Assembly (NCBI GenBank): GCA_047604965.1
Contig: JASGGQ010000029.1
Span: forward strand, 1-23,047
Source of the DNA: JAGIBJ01 sp047604965
GTDB lineage: Bacteria; Actinomycetota; Thermoleophilia; Solirubrobacterales; Solirubrobacteraceae
Reading direction: 5' to 3'
DNA length: 23,047 nt
Shown piece after piece: positions 14,759-21,644 of the stretch. The notes below the pieces were generated by a model that saw nothing but the letters and a program-made list of their open reading frames with translations, made no database searches and was not told the DNA's origin. Positions within the stretch are counted from its first letter, which is position 1. Each line of letters begins with the position of its first letter. Both the position numbers and the translations under genes were made by a program.

Positions 14759-16404
14759 CGAATCGGCAGCGCTCGCTGATGCTTGCGTGCCGCTGTGGCG
14801 ACAGCGCGCGCGGCGCCGCGCAGCCGGGCGGCCACACCGGTGCGGCTGACGGCCTCCTCGGCGTCGATCAGTCCGGCACCGTAGTGTGCGTCGCGGCCGG
14901 TCGGGCCAAGGTCGCGCGTGGCGCGCACGAGGTAGGCGGCGAGCAGCTCGGGGCTTGGGTGGCGGCCCAGCAGGCGGCTGCCGAGTACCAGCGCCGCGAT
15001 CCCGGTGACGTGCGCGGCGGCCATCGATGTCCCGTAGAAGTCCAGTGGAATCCCGAGGTTACTGGGGAAGCCGGGGCGCATCAGTGTCACCTGCGCGATC
15101 GGCGGGCCGGACTGGCCCGGCAGGCAGCGGTCGCTTGCTTCGCCGGAGTGGTCGGTGCCGCCGCCGGGAGCGACGAGCGCCAGTTCGTCGCCGCCGTTGG
15201 AGAAGGTTGAGCGGCAGCCGCGGGCGGTGGTGGCGCCGACGGCGAGCACCGAGCCGGCGCGTGCCGGATACGCGATGCGACCGACGCCGTCGTTGCCGGA
15301 GGAGGCGATCACGAGAATCCCGGCGCGCCGCGCCGCATCGACGGCGCTGATCACTTCGGGAATGTCGGCGGCGGTCGTCGTGACGGGGAAGTCGACGGAG
15401 AGGTTGATGAGATCGGCGTGGCGGCGGATCGCGTACCGGATGCCGCGGGCGATGGCGAGCACATCGCCGGCATCCTGGTCGTCGAGCACGCGAATCGGCA
15501 GGATCTCCGCGTTGTACGCCAGGCCGGTCAGGCCGACGGCGTTGTCGGTCGCGGCGGCGATCGTCGAAGCGACGTGCGTGCCGTGGCCGGAGGCGTCGTC
15601 GGGGAAGCGATCCTGGTCGACGAAGTCGTAGCCGGCGAGCACGCGCGACGGGTCGATATCCGGGGATTGGCGGTACTCGTCACGGTCGCGGTACGCCAAG
15701 CCGGAGTCGACGACGGCGATCCGCACGTTGCGCCCGCCGGCGGTGGCGGCCGAGCGGGCGCGCAGCGTCTGCCAGGCCTGCGTCGCGTTGACGCCCCAGT
15801 GGCCGACGAAGTTCCATTGCAGTCCTGTCCACGCGATGTCGCCGATGTGATCGTCGGGAATCCACCCTTTGAGGCTACGCGGCGCCGCGATCGTTGCCGA
15901 CGCGGGCACCGACAGCTCGGTCGTTGCCTGCGCGGCGGTCGCGGCGGTCGCGGGGGTGGCGGGGGTCGCGGCGGCCGTGGCGATCAGATTGGCGCCGACG
16001 GAACTGAACAGATCGGTCCGGCGACGCAGCGTGCGTGCAAGCGCGAGCGGATCTTCGTTGTCCGCCACACGGATGCGCTGGAGCTGGCCGGTGGCGCGGA
16101 ACCGCACCAGCAGTTCATGGTTGCGAACGGCCGCAGTGCCGGTGGAGAGCGGAGCCGTGGTTGCCGGTGGCGTGCCGGTGGTGGTGGCTGTCGTTGCGAT
16201 CGTGGCGGTGTGCAGCGGCGCGGCGTGCGCAGCGGTCGTTGCCGCCGTGCCGGACACCAGCGCGGCGGCAGTCGCGCCGACGAGCAGCGGCTGCCCCGAA
16301 CGCCGGCGCGCCAGAGCAGCGTTGCCGAACCTGCGTCCGGGGTGGTGGCGCAGCACCGAGGCGGCGCGCCCGGCGCGCTGGCGGCAGCGAAGCATCACTC
16401 CCAT
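14755..16404 (-). CDS. Secreted S8 subtilisin-family serine protease
   Basis: The 549-residue protein has a long basic N-terminus, then a hydrophobic signal segment (QPLLVGATAAALVSG) ending near AAHA, a short prodomain-like stretch with HELLVRFRATGQLQRI, and an Ala/Thr/Pro linker. The catalytic triad is intact: Asp233 in AVVDSGL, His274 in SGHGTHVAS, Ser460 in YGTSMAAAHV, with the oxyanion Asn in ASSGND. A C-terminal Ala/Arg-rich segment follows the catalytic fold. The start is uncertain: the ATG at 16404 is chosen, but a GTG at 16446 and an ATG at 16395 are possible and none has a clear Shine-Dalgarno. Its stop overlaps the phosphatase start by four bases, so it is translated with the polysaccharide genes. 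A subtilase heading such an operon is unusual and suggests processing of a surface or export protein. Confidence 0.88.
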   Translation of the reverse strand: MGVMLRCRQRAGRAASVLRHHPGRRFGNAALARRRSGQPLLVGATAAALVSGTAATTAAHAAPLHTATIATTATTTGTPPATTAPLSTGTAAVRNHELLVRFRATGQLQRIRVADNEDPLALARTLRRRTDLFSSVGANLIATAAATPATPATAATAAQATTELSVPASATIAAPRSLKGWIPDDHIGDIAWTGLQWNFVGHWGVNATQAWQTLRARSAATAGGRNVRIAVVDSGLAYRDRDEYRQSPDIDPSRVLAGYDFVDQDRFPDDASGHGTHVASTIAAATDNAVGLTGLAYNAEILPIRVLDDQDAGDVLAIARGIRYAIRRHADLINLSVDFPVTTTAADIPEVISAVDAARRAGILVIASSGNDGVGRIAYPARAGSVLAVGATTARGCRSTFSNGGDELALVAPGGGTDHSGEASDRCLPGQSGPPIAQVTLMRPGFPSNLGIPLDFYGTSMAAAHVTGIAALVLGSRLLGRHPSPELLAAYLVRATRDLGPTGRDAHYGAGLIDAEEAVSRTGVAARLRGAARAVATAARKHQRALPIR

Positions 16405-16413
16405 TGAACACCG

Positions 16414-16482
16414 GGAGCTGCCCACAAGTTGCAGCAGCGCCGCCACTGCGGTACGCGCATCGGGTGTTTGAGCGCCAGCTCC
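16414..16482 (-). other. Possible structured leader before the subtilase start
   Basis: Seven-base arms GGAGCTG (16414-16420) and CAGCTCC (16476-16482) are perfectly complementary and enclose 55 bases, closing about ten bases before the ATG at 16404. The region lies in the 112-base gap behind the TerC gene. I do not recognise a known riboswitch core in it. In DNA this GC-rich a 7-bp match over 70 bases can arise by chance. Confidence 0.2.
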
Positions 16483-16516
16483 GCCTGTCGGCGCTGACGC
16501 CGCGACCTACGCGGCA

Positions 16517-17506
16517 TTACCCGACGGTGCGGAGCGTGGCACGCTCCCGGCGGTCGCGCAGCAATGACGCGACGACGCCGATCGTCAGGATCGTGCCGAC
16601 GCCCAGCAGCGAGTAGTGCGGCGGGAGCTTGCCGGCGAACTCGCTGAGCCCCATCTTCACGGCGATGAAGATCAGCAGCAGCGCGAGCGCCGCCTTGAGG
16701 TAGTACAGCCGCTCGACGAGGTGTGCGACGAGGAAGAACAGCGGGCGCAACCCGAGCAGCGCGAAGGCATTGGCGGCGAAGACGACGAAGGTGTCGGTGG
16801 TGATCGCGAGGATCGCCGGAACGGAATCGACCGCGAACAACAGGTCGACGATCGCGAGCGCGAGGAACGCCGCGCCGGTCGCCGTGAGTGCGCGGCGGCC
16901 CGCGACGCGAACGGTCAGCCGGTCGCCATGATCGCCCTCGGCGACGCGCAGCCGGCGCCGAACGCCCTCGACAAGCTCCGCTTCGCCGTCGTGATCGTGG
17001 CGGCTGCGCCACAGCCGCACGCCGGTCCACAGCAGCAGCAGGCCGAAGGGGATGCTCAGCCAGGCCGCGTGATGCAGTGCCGTCGCACCGATCACGATGA
17101 AGATCAGGCGCAGGCCGAGCGCGAGCACGATGCCGTAGGTCAGGACGCGGGCGCGGGTTGCCTCGGCGATCGCGAAGGCGTCGAGGACGACGAGGAAGAC
17201 GAAGACGTTGTCGAGCGACAGGCTCTTCTCGACGACGTAGCCGGCCAGGAACGCCGACGCCTGCTCGGTGGTCCCGAGCATCGCCAGCATTGCGGCGAAG
17301 AGGAGCGACAGTGCGATCCAAACCAGGCTGGTGATCGCCGCCGCGCGGTTGCTCATCGTGCCGCCACGGCCGCGTAGCACCAGCAGGTCGATCGTCAACA
17401 GCAGCATGATCGCGCCGGTCAGGGCGCCCCACGCCAGCGGACCTGGCGCCGTTGCGGCGGTCGTTGCGCTCGACGCATCGAGCACGGGGAGGGGCGGGAG
17501 TAGCAC
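16517..17506 (-). CDS. TerC/Alx-family integral membrane protein
   Basis: The 329-residue protein has about nine membrane helices and the family signatures EKSLSLDNVFVFLVV and LFAVDSVPAILAITTDTFVVFAANAFALLGLRPLFF. The acidic residues in these helices (SLDN, AVDS, TTDT) are the likely cation path. Family members export manganese or protect exoenzymes and are often under manganese riboswitches. An Arg/His/Asp/Glu-rich cytoplasmic loop with HDHDGEAE lies in the middle. I choose the GTG at 17506 because GAAGGA (17513-17518) sits six bases upstream; the ATG at 17554 would give 345 residues but has no Shine-Dalgarno and lies in the structured leader. The subtilase-led operon starts 112 bases downstream on the same strand and could receive read-through. 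Confidence 0.9.
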   Translation of the reverse strand: MLLPPLPVLDASSATTAATAPGPLAWGALTGAIMLLLTIDLLVLRGRGGTMSNRAAAITSLVWIALSLLFAAMLAMLGTTEQASAFLAGYVVEKSLSLDNVFVFLVVLDAFAIAEATRARVLTYGIVLALGLRLIFIVIGATALHHAAWLSIPFGLLLLWTGVRLWRSRHDHDGEAELVEGVRRRLRVAEGDHGDRLTVRVAGRRALTATGAAFLALAIVDLLFAVDSVPAILAITTDTFVVFAANAFALLGLRPLFFLVAHLVERLYYLKAALALLLIFIAVKMGLSEFAGKLPPHYSLLGVGTILTIGVVASLLRDRRERATLRTVG

Positions 17507-17513
17507 GGCGGTT

Positions 17514-17538
17514 CCTTCGCGGACGGGGTTCGCGAAGG
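17514..17538 (-). promoter_or_regulatory. Hairpin covering the TerC-gene Shine-Dalgarno
   Basis: CCTTCGCG (17514-17521) and CGCGAAGG (17531-17538) form a perfect 8-bp inverted repeat with a 9-base loop. On the minus-strand RNA the 3' arm contains the GAAGG of the Shine-Dalgarno of the TerC gene, so the folded hairpin would block ribosome binding. It is placed just where an expression platform for the upstream leader should be. Confidence 0.65.
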
Positions 17539-17539
17539 T

Positions 17540-17632
17540 TTCCCTGGCCGCCATGCGGTTCCCGGGGCCGGGCGGGCGATCGGTGCCTACCGTGCTGACG
17601 GCCGTCGGGCGTTGAGGTACTTCCCTTCTCCG
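17540..17632 (-). promoter_or_regulatory. yybP-ykoY-like (manganese) riboswitch candidate
   Basis: Read on the minus strand, 17630-17616 is GAGAAGGGAAGTACC, close to the conserved GGGGAGUA loop of yybP-ykoY leaders, with one A in place of a G. It is followed by CAACGCC and then CCGTCAGCACGG (17601-17590), a small stem-loop like the second conserved GUCA-containing loop, and by GC-rich stems. These leaders are classically found before TerC-family genes and switch expression on when Mn2+ bridges the two loops. The gene behind it is TerC-family, and the hairpin at 17514-17538 could be the switched element. Recognition is from memory of the consensus; a covariance-model hit would settle it. Confidence 0.6.
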
Positions 17633-17736
17633 CGCAGGCTACCAGCAGGCGGCCGGGCGCCTGGACGCGCGGCGCGGAGGCCGGCGGGGGCACGAGTCTG
17701 GGCAGTGCGTGTGGACGGGGCGGGTCGGCAGGGGCG

Positions 17737-18231
17737 GTGCCGGTGCGCCACGATGTGACGGTGGACGGCGAGGCGCAGCGGGTGGTCGACGAACGGTGGA
17801 TGGGCGAAGCGATCGTGCAGGCGCGGGCTGCGCAGGCGCATGGCGATGTGCCGATCGGCGCGGTCGTCGTAGCCGGAGACGACGTGGTCGCGCGTGCGCA
17901 CAACGAGCGTGAGCTGGCCCAAGACCCGACCGCGCACGCCGAGGTGTTGGCGTTGCGTGCGGCGGCCCGCGCGATCGGTGACGGGTGGCGTGTGAGCGGC
18001 GCAACGCTGTACGTCACCTTGGAGCCGTGCGCGATGTGTGCGGGCGCGATCGTCTTGGCGCGCGTGCCGCGCGTTGTCTTTGGTGCGTATGACCCGAAGG
18101 CGGGGGCGGCGGGGAGTGTGCTGTCGGTGCTCGATCGCCCGCAGCTCAACCATCGGCCGCAGGTGGCCGGTGGTGTGCTCGCCGAGCAGTGCGGCGACCT
18201 GTTGCGTGCGTTCTTTCGTGCCCGCCGCTGA
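17737..18231 (+). CDS. tadA: tRNA-specific adenosine-34 deaminase TadA
   Basis: The 164-residue enzyme deaminates A34 to inosine in the anticodon of tRNA-Arg(ACG). The zinc and catalytic residues are intact: His67 and Glu69 in PTAHAEV, and Cys98 and Cys101 in EPCAMCAGA. The GDVPIGAVVV and HNERE segments before them are typical of TadA rather than of cytidine deaminases. The start is taken at a GTG (17737) behind GGGGCG; the first ~20 residues are not conserved in the family, which normally begins near WMGEAIVQAR, so the true start may be a little later. It is divergent from the TerC leader, and the next feature downstream is a tRNA gene. Confidence 0.93.
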   Translation: MPVRHDVTVDGEAQRVVDERWMGEAIVQARAAQAHGDVPIGAVVVAGDDVVARAHNERELAQDPTAHAEVLALRAAARAIGDGWRVSGATLYVTLEPCAMCAGAIVLARVPRVVFGAYDPKAGAAGSVLSVLDRPQLNHRPQVAGGVLAEQCGDLLRAFFRARR

Positions 18232-18366
18232 GGCCTGGCGCCGCTGTGGCCCGGTGGGATCCTTGACCGTCGCCGCGCGGTCGGTCATCGAGGCTTCGTG
18301 ACGCGCGCACCGGCGCGGTCGGTGCGCGGTCGCGATGCGAGGCCAGTCCGCCGCAGATGGCGCGGG

Positions 18367-18396
18367 GTGACGGGCGTGACGGGCGTCCGCTAATCT
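18367..18396 (+). promoter_or_regulatory. Candidate promoter of the tRNA gene
   Basis: TAATCT (18391-18396) is a good -10 in this GC-rich setting, with GTGACG (18367-18372) 18 bases upstream as a weak -35. Transcription would begin about 30 bases before the tRNA. The spacer and -35 include a tandem GTGACGGGC duplication. The 18232-18366 stretch holds no gene. Confidence 0.4.
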
Positions 18397-18434
18397 CGGG
18401 CGTCCCGCTCGTCGCGCCTGTGCGATGGTCCCGT

Positions 18435-18524
18435 GGAGAGGTGCCGGAGTGGTTGAACGGGGCGGTCTCGAAAACCGTTGTGCGCGTAACCCGCGTACCG
18501 GGGGTTCGAATCCCCCTCTCTCCT
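18435..18524 (+). tRNA. tRNA-Ser (anticodon CGA)
   Basis: A full class II tRNA folds here. The acceptor is GGAGAGG (18435-18441) with TCTCTCC (18517-18523), containing one G-U pair. The anticodon arm 18462-18478 has loop CTCGAAA, so the anticodon is CGA at 18469-18471 and reads UCG. A 7-bp variable arm (18480-18486 with 18492-18498) is diagnostic of tRNA-Ser. The T arm is GGGGG-TTCGAAT-CCCCC at 18500-18516. CCA is not encoded. The discriminator base appears to be T, where G is usual for bacterial tRNA-Ser. Confidence 0.96.
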
Positions 18525-18528
18525 TGCA

Positions 18529-18563
18529 AGCACCCCCGTCGGCCCAGGGCCGGCGGGGGTGCT
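18529..18563 (+). terminator. Strong hairpin terminator after tRNA-Ser
   Basis: A 15-bp stem (18529-18543 with 18549-18563, one G-T pair) with a 5-base loop begins five bases after the tRNA. No T tract follows, as is usual in this type of genome. It probably ends the tRNA transcript and protects its 3' end for processing. Confidence 0.75.
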
Positions 18564-18608
18564 GCGTGTGGTGCTACTGGGCGGCCCGCCGGTCTGCGGG
18601 TTTCCGCC

Positions 18609-18706
18609 GGTGCGCGGCGCGGGTGGGCAGGCCACCGCCCCGCCATAAATTTCGGTGGGCTTCATCGAAGGTAGGTGCGCGGCGCGGGTGGGCAGGCCAC
18701 CGCCCC
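18609..18706. repeat. Two perfect 33-bp direct repeats in an intergenic region
   Basis: The same 33 bases, beginning GGTGCGCGGCGCGGG and ending CCACCGCCCC, occur at 18609-18641 and 18674-18706, separated by 32 bases that include an AT-rich patch (CATAAATTTC). Each copy contains a GGTGG/CCACC stem-loop. The second copy lies eight bases beyond the stop of the minus-strand flavoprotein gene at 18714, so it may act as its terminator. The rest of 18564-18713 holds no gene that I can support. Confidence 0.85.
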
Positions 18707-18713
18707 CGCCCAG

Positions 18714-19931
18714 CTAGAAGAAGCCGTTGCTGGGCGGGGTGGTGGCGTTGACGTAATAGTCGCCGACGGCCGACGCCTTGAGGTGGGTTGGATTGTGGGT
18801 CGATGCGGTGCGCGCGTTGCGCCAGTGGCGATCGAGGTTGTAGATCGCTTGCGTCGCCGAAGCGCCGCCCACATCGAACAGCTTGCTCGTCGTCTCGTTC
18901 GCGAAGCGGTCGACCGCGACCTTCGCTTTCGCTGCCGCGATCTGCGCTGCCGTCGCCGCCTCCGCCGTCGGCAGCCCATCGACCACCGATTCGGTTGCCG
19001 CACCGATCACCTCGGCGGCGCGCAGCACGATCGCTTCGGCCGCGAAGGCGTCCGCCGCGATCTCGCCGACGATCTGGAGCACCTGCGGGTCATGCGCCGG
19101 CAGTTCGGCGCCCGCATGGCTGAAGCTGCGCTTGCGGCGGCGCACCAGCGCGACGGCGTCCTGCTGCACTGCGCGCAGAATGCCCGCGCCGACCCCCTGC
19201 AAGTACAGCTGCAAGAACGCCGTCTGGTAGCTCGGCGGCTGCTCGTCGTCGGGGTCGCCGAAGTCCTGGAACTCCTCGGCATGCACCAGCACGTTCTCTA
19301 GGCGCGTCGTGCCGGTGCCGGTCAGTCGCTGCCCGAAGCCGTCCCAGTCGTCCTCGATCGTGACGCCCTCACGGTCGGTCGGCACCGTCACCGCCGCCAG
19401 ATGCCCGTCGGGTGTCGTCGCGAAGATCTGCGTCCACGTCGAGTAGAGGCTGCCGGTCGAATAGAACTTCTCGCCGGTCAGCCGGAACTTCGTGGCGTCG
19501 TCGGCGTCGGGCGTGAGCGTCGTCGTGAAGCCTGAGAGGCCGATCTGCTTGCCGTTCTGCTCGCTGATGCCGTTGCCGAAGATCTCCCCGGCGTTGATCA
19601 GCGCGATCCAGCGGGCGCGGCGCTCAAGATCGGCGCTTTGCAGCTGCTGCTCGACAAACCAAAAATGCACGCGCAGGATGTGCGCGACGTTCGAGTCGGC
19701 GGCGGCCAGCTCGATCAGCACCTCGAACAGCTCGCGCACCGACGCGCCCGCGCCGCCCTCGGCGACCGGGATGCGCAGGCGCCCCACGCCGGCGTCGGCG
19801 AGCAACCGGATCTGTTCGAACGGGGCGATCCCTTGCTGCTCGCGCTCAGACGCGCCGGCGGCGATCTCCGCGAAGAGTCGGCGTAGCTCCGGGGAGCCGG
19901 CGCGAACCGGGGCAGTCAACGTGTCACTCAT
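18714..19931 (-). CDS. Acyl-CoA-dehydrogenase-fold flavoprotein (DszC/SfnB-like)
   Basis: The 405-residue protein has the three-part acyl-CoA dehydrogenase fold: an N-terminal helical domain with GVGRLRIPVAEGGAGAS near 48-64, a central beta domain with GNGISEQNG and LTGEKFYSTGS, and a C-terminal helical domain ending with DRHWRNARTASTHNP, where the flavin and dimer contacts lie. The LDRHWRNARTASTHNP ending and the lack of an obvious catalytic Glu fit the monooxygenase branch (DszC, SfnB), which uses reduced flavin and O2 on organosulfur or similar compounds. The neighbouring DszA/NtaA-like genes support this. The ATG at 19931 is chosen; a GTG directly before it is possible. It lies 126 bases downstream of the DszA-like gene on the same strand, with a palindromic repeat between. 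Confidence 0.85.
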   Translation of the reverse strand: MSDTLTAPVRAGSPELRRLFAEIAAGASEREQQGIAPFEQIRLLADAGVGRLRIPVAEGGAGASVRELFEVLIELAAADSNVAHILRVHFWFVEQQLQSADLERRARWIALINAGEIFGNGISEQNGKQIGLSGFTTTLTPDADDATKFRLTGEKFYSTGSLYSTWTQIFATTPDGHLAAVTVPTDREGVTIEDDWDGFGQRLTGTGTTRLENVLVHAEEFQDFGDPDDEQPPSYQTAFLQLYLQGVGAGILRAVQQDAVALVRRRKRSFSHAGAELPAHDPQVLQIVGEIAADAFAAEAIVLRAAEVIGAATESVVDGLPTAEAATAAQIAAAKAKVAVDRFANETTSKLFDVGGASATQAIYNLDRHWRNARTASTHNPTHLKASAVGDYYVNATTPPSNGFF

Positions 19932-19975
19932 CACAAGAACTTTCTGGTATCAAAGCGAGCGCCAGCCCCGCCCCT

Positions 19976-20025
19976 GCCGAGCGTCGAAATTGCGCCCCTA
20001 TACGGGCCAAATCTCGACGCTCGGC
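19976..20025. repeat. Palindromic dispersed intergenic repeat (REP-like)
   Basis: GCCGAGCGTCGA (19976-19987) and TCGACGCTCGGC (20014-20025) are perfect 12-bp inverted arms around a 26-base centre that itself holds a small GCCC/GGGC stem around CTATAC. Bases 19976-19999 recur, inverted, as the first 24 bases of the window. The element sits between the stop of the DszA-like gene and the start of the acyl-CoA-dehydrogenase-like gene. A hairpin of this size could stop or attenuate transcription between them, or be a REP-type mobile element. No transposase is nearby. Confidence 0.85.
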
Positions 20026-20057
20026 GCTCAGTGGTGCTGGCCGGCGGCTTTGGGTTG

Positions 20058-21503
20058 TTAGGCGGCGGTGGGGGCTGGGGTTTCGCTGGCGGCGCCGGAG
20101 CGGGCGTAGGCGCCCTCGGGATCAAGCTCCCACTGCTTGTAGCCGCGCGCCGGGTGGTACTCCGGCAGCGTCGGGCCACGGCCGAAGAGCTTCTCGCGCA
20201 GCGTGCCCTCGGCATACTCGGTTTGCTGGAGGCCACGCCGCTGAAGCTCCGGCGTGAGGTGGTCGACGAAATCCTCGAAGGAGCCGGGCAGCGTGTTGTA
20301 GGTGACGTTCACGCCGTCAATCCCGGCGGCCTGCCACTCCTCAAGCTTGTCGGCGATCTGCTCCGGCGTGCCGACAACCCGCGTCGTCTTCGCGGTGATC
20401 CGTGCGAGATCGCCGACGGTCGGTACCTCCCCCGGCCCCGCCGCGTCGATGATTCCCTGACCGATCGAGCGGACGCCCGGCACACGCTCAAGCACATCGG
20501 CGAGCGGTTCGTCATGGTCGGCGTGGCCGAGGTCGATCCCCGCGCCGCCCGCCATATGCGCGAGCTGCCCATCGACCGACACCAACTCCTCGATCTCGGC
20601 CTCCTTGCGCAGCGCCTCCTCTTCGGTGGAGCCGATCACAAAGGTCAGGCCGGGGAAGAACTTCACGTCGTCGGGCTGGCGGCCGAACTGCACGGCCAGG
20701 CGGCGGGTGTCCTCCACGATGCCCTTGGCGACCTGCGGGTTTGGCGCGATCAGGAAGACGCCCTCGGCATGGCGTGCCGCGAACGCGCGCCCGGCGGGGG
20801 AGGCGCCGGCTTGGAACAGCACCGGCGTGCGCTGCGGCGATGGCGACGGCAGATGCGGCCCCTCGACGCTGAAGAACTCGCCGTCGTGATTGATCTTGTG
20901 GATCTTCGCCGGATCGCTGAAGCGGCCGCCGGACGACGTGTCGCGCTCCAATGCGTCGTCTTGCCAGGAGCCTTCCCACAGCTTGTAGGTGACCTCGACG
21001 TACTCCTCGCCGCGCCGGTACCGCTCGTCATGCTCGACCAGCCCGTCGTAGCCGAAGTTCTTGTAACCGTTCTCCTGGAAGTTCGTGACGATGTTCCAGG
21101 CGACGCGGCCGTTGCTGAGGTGATCGAGCGTGGAGATGCGGCGCGCGAACTCGAACGGGTGCGCCTGGATCGTCGAGCTGGTGAACGCGAGCCCGAGATG
21201 CTCGGTGTTGTAGGCGAGCGCGGAGATCAGCACCGACGGGTCGTTGCTGGGGATTTGCAGGCCCTCGTTGACGTACGCCTTCCAGCCGCCGCGATAGTCG
21301 TTGTAGAGCCCGATCACGTCGGCGAGGAAGAGCGTGTCGAATTTGCCGCGTTCGAGCGTCTTGACGAGATCGACCCACACGTCGAGGTCGTCGAAGTTGC
21401 GCTGGCGCGTTTGCGGGTGCTTCCAGAGGCCGTGGACGATGTGACTCGCGGTGTTCATCGCGAATGCGTTGAGGATGAGGCGTTTTTTGGTGGTGGCAGG
21501 CAT
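20058..21503 (-). CDS. DszA/NtaA-family FMN-dependent monooxygenase (luciferase-like)
   Basis: The 481-residue protein belongs to the large luciferase-like branch that contains dibenzothiophene-sulfone monooxygenase, nitrilotriacetate monooxygenase and dimethylsulfide monooxygenase. Visible signatures are LNAFAMNTASHIVHGLW at the start, GKFDTLFLADVIGLY, STLDHLSNGRVAWNIVTNF, ERYRRGEEYVEV, HDGEFFSVEGP and VLFQAGASPAGRAFAARHAEGVF. It would use FMNH2 from a separate reductase to cleave a C-S or C-N bond; no reductase gene is in the window. The ATG at 21503 has GGAG six bases upstream and directly precedes the family N-terminus; the frame is open further but only as a shadow. It is divergent from a second member at 21645 and shares a 141-base control region with it. 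Confidence 0.92.
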   Translation of the reverse strand: MPATTKKRLILNAFAMNTASHIVHGLWKHPQTRQRNFDDLDVWVDLVKTLERGKFDTLFLADVIGLYNDYRGGWKAYVNEGLQIPSNDPSVLISALAYNTEHLGLAFTSSTIQAHPFEFARRISTLDHLSNGRVAWNIVTNFQENGYKNFGYDGLVEHDERYRRGEEYVEVTYKLWEGSWQDDALERDTSSGGRFSDPAKIHKINHDGEFFSVEGPHLPSPSPQRTPVLFQAGASPAGRAFAARHAEGVFLIAPNPQVAKGIVEDTRRLAVQFGRQPDDVKFFPGLTFVIGSTEEEALRKEAEIEELVSVDGQLAHMAGGAGIDLGHADHDEPLADVLERVPGVRSIGQGIIDAAGPGEVPTVGDLARITAKTTRVVGTPEQIADKLEEWQAAGIDGVNVTYNTLPGSFEDFVDHLTPELQRRGLQQTEYAEGTLREKLFGRGPTLPEYHPARGYKQWELDPEGAYARSGAASETPAPTAA

Positions 21504-21565
21504 CGCAGGCTCCGCAGTGGTGGTGTGGCTGGACGCCGGGCGGCGGTTGGCACGCCCGGGTACGA

Positions 21566-21590
21566 AAACTAGATAAGAGTGGTCTAGTTT
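21566..21590. promoter_or_regulatory. Palindromic operator between divergent monooxygenase genes
   Basis: AAACTAGA (21566-21573) and TCTAGTTT (21583-21590) are perfect 8-bp inverted arms with a 9-base spacer. They sit in an AT-rich island inside the 141-base gap between starts at 21503 (minus) and 21645 (plus). The size and symmetry suit a dimeric repressor such as a TetR- or MarR-type protein, and one site could control both genes. No regulator gene is in the window. Confidence 0.6.
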
Positions 21591-21644
21591 GGGGAGATTG
21601 TGGGGCAGCGTCCACCCATCGCACCCAATCGGACCGTTCACGCC

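Noticed and set aside
18435..18706. Integration site of a genomic island at the tRNA-Ser gene
   Set aside because: No integrase is seen and the 33-bp repeats do not match the tRNA 3' end, so there is no attachment-site evidence.
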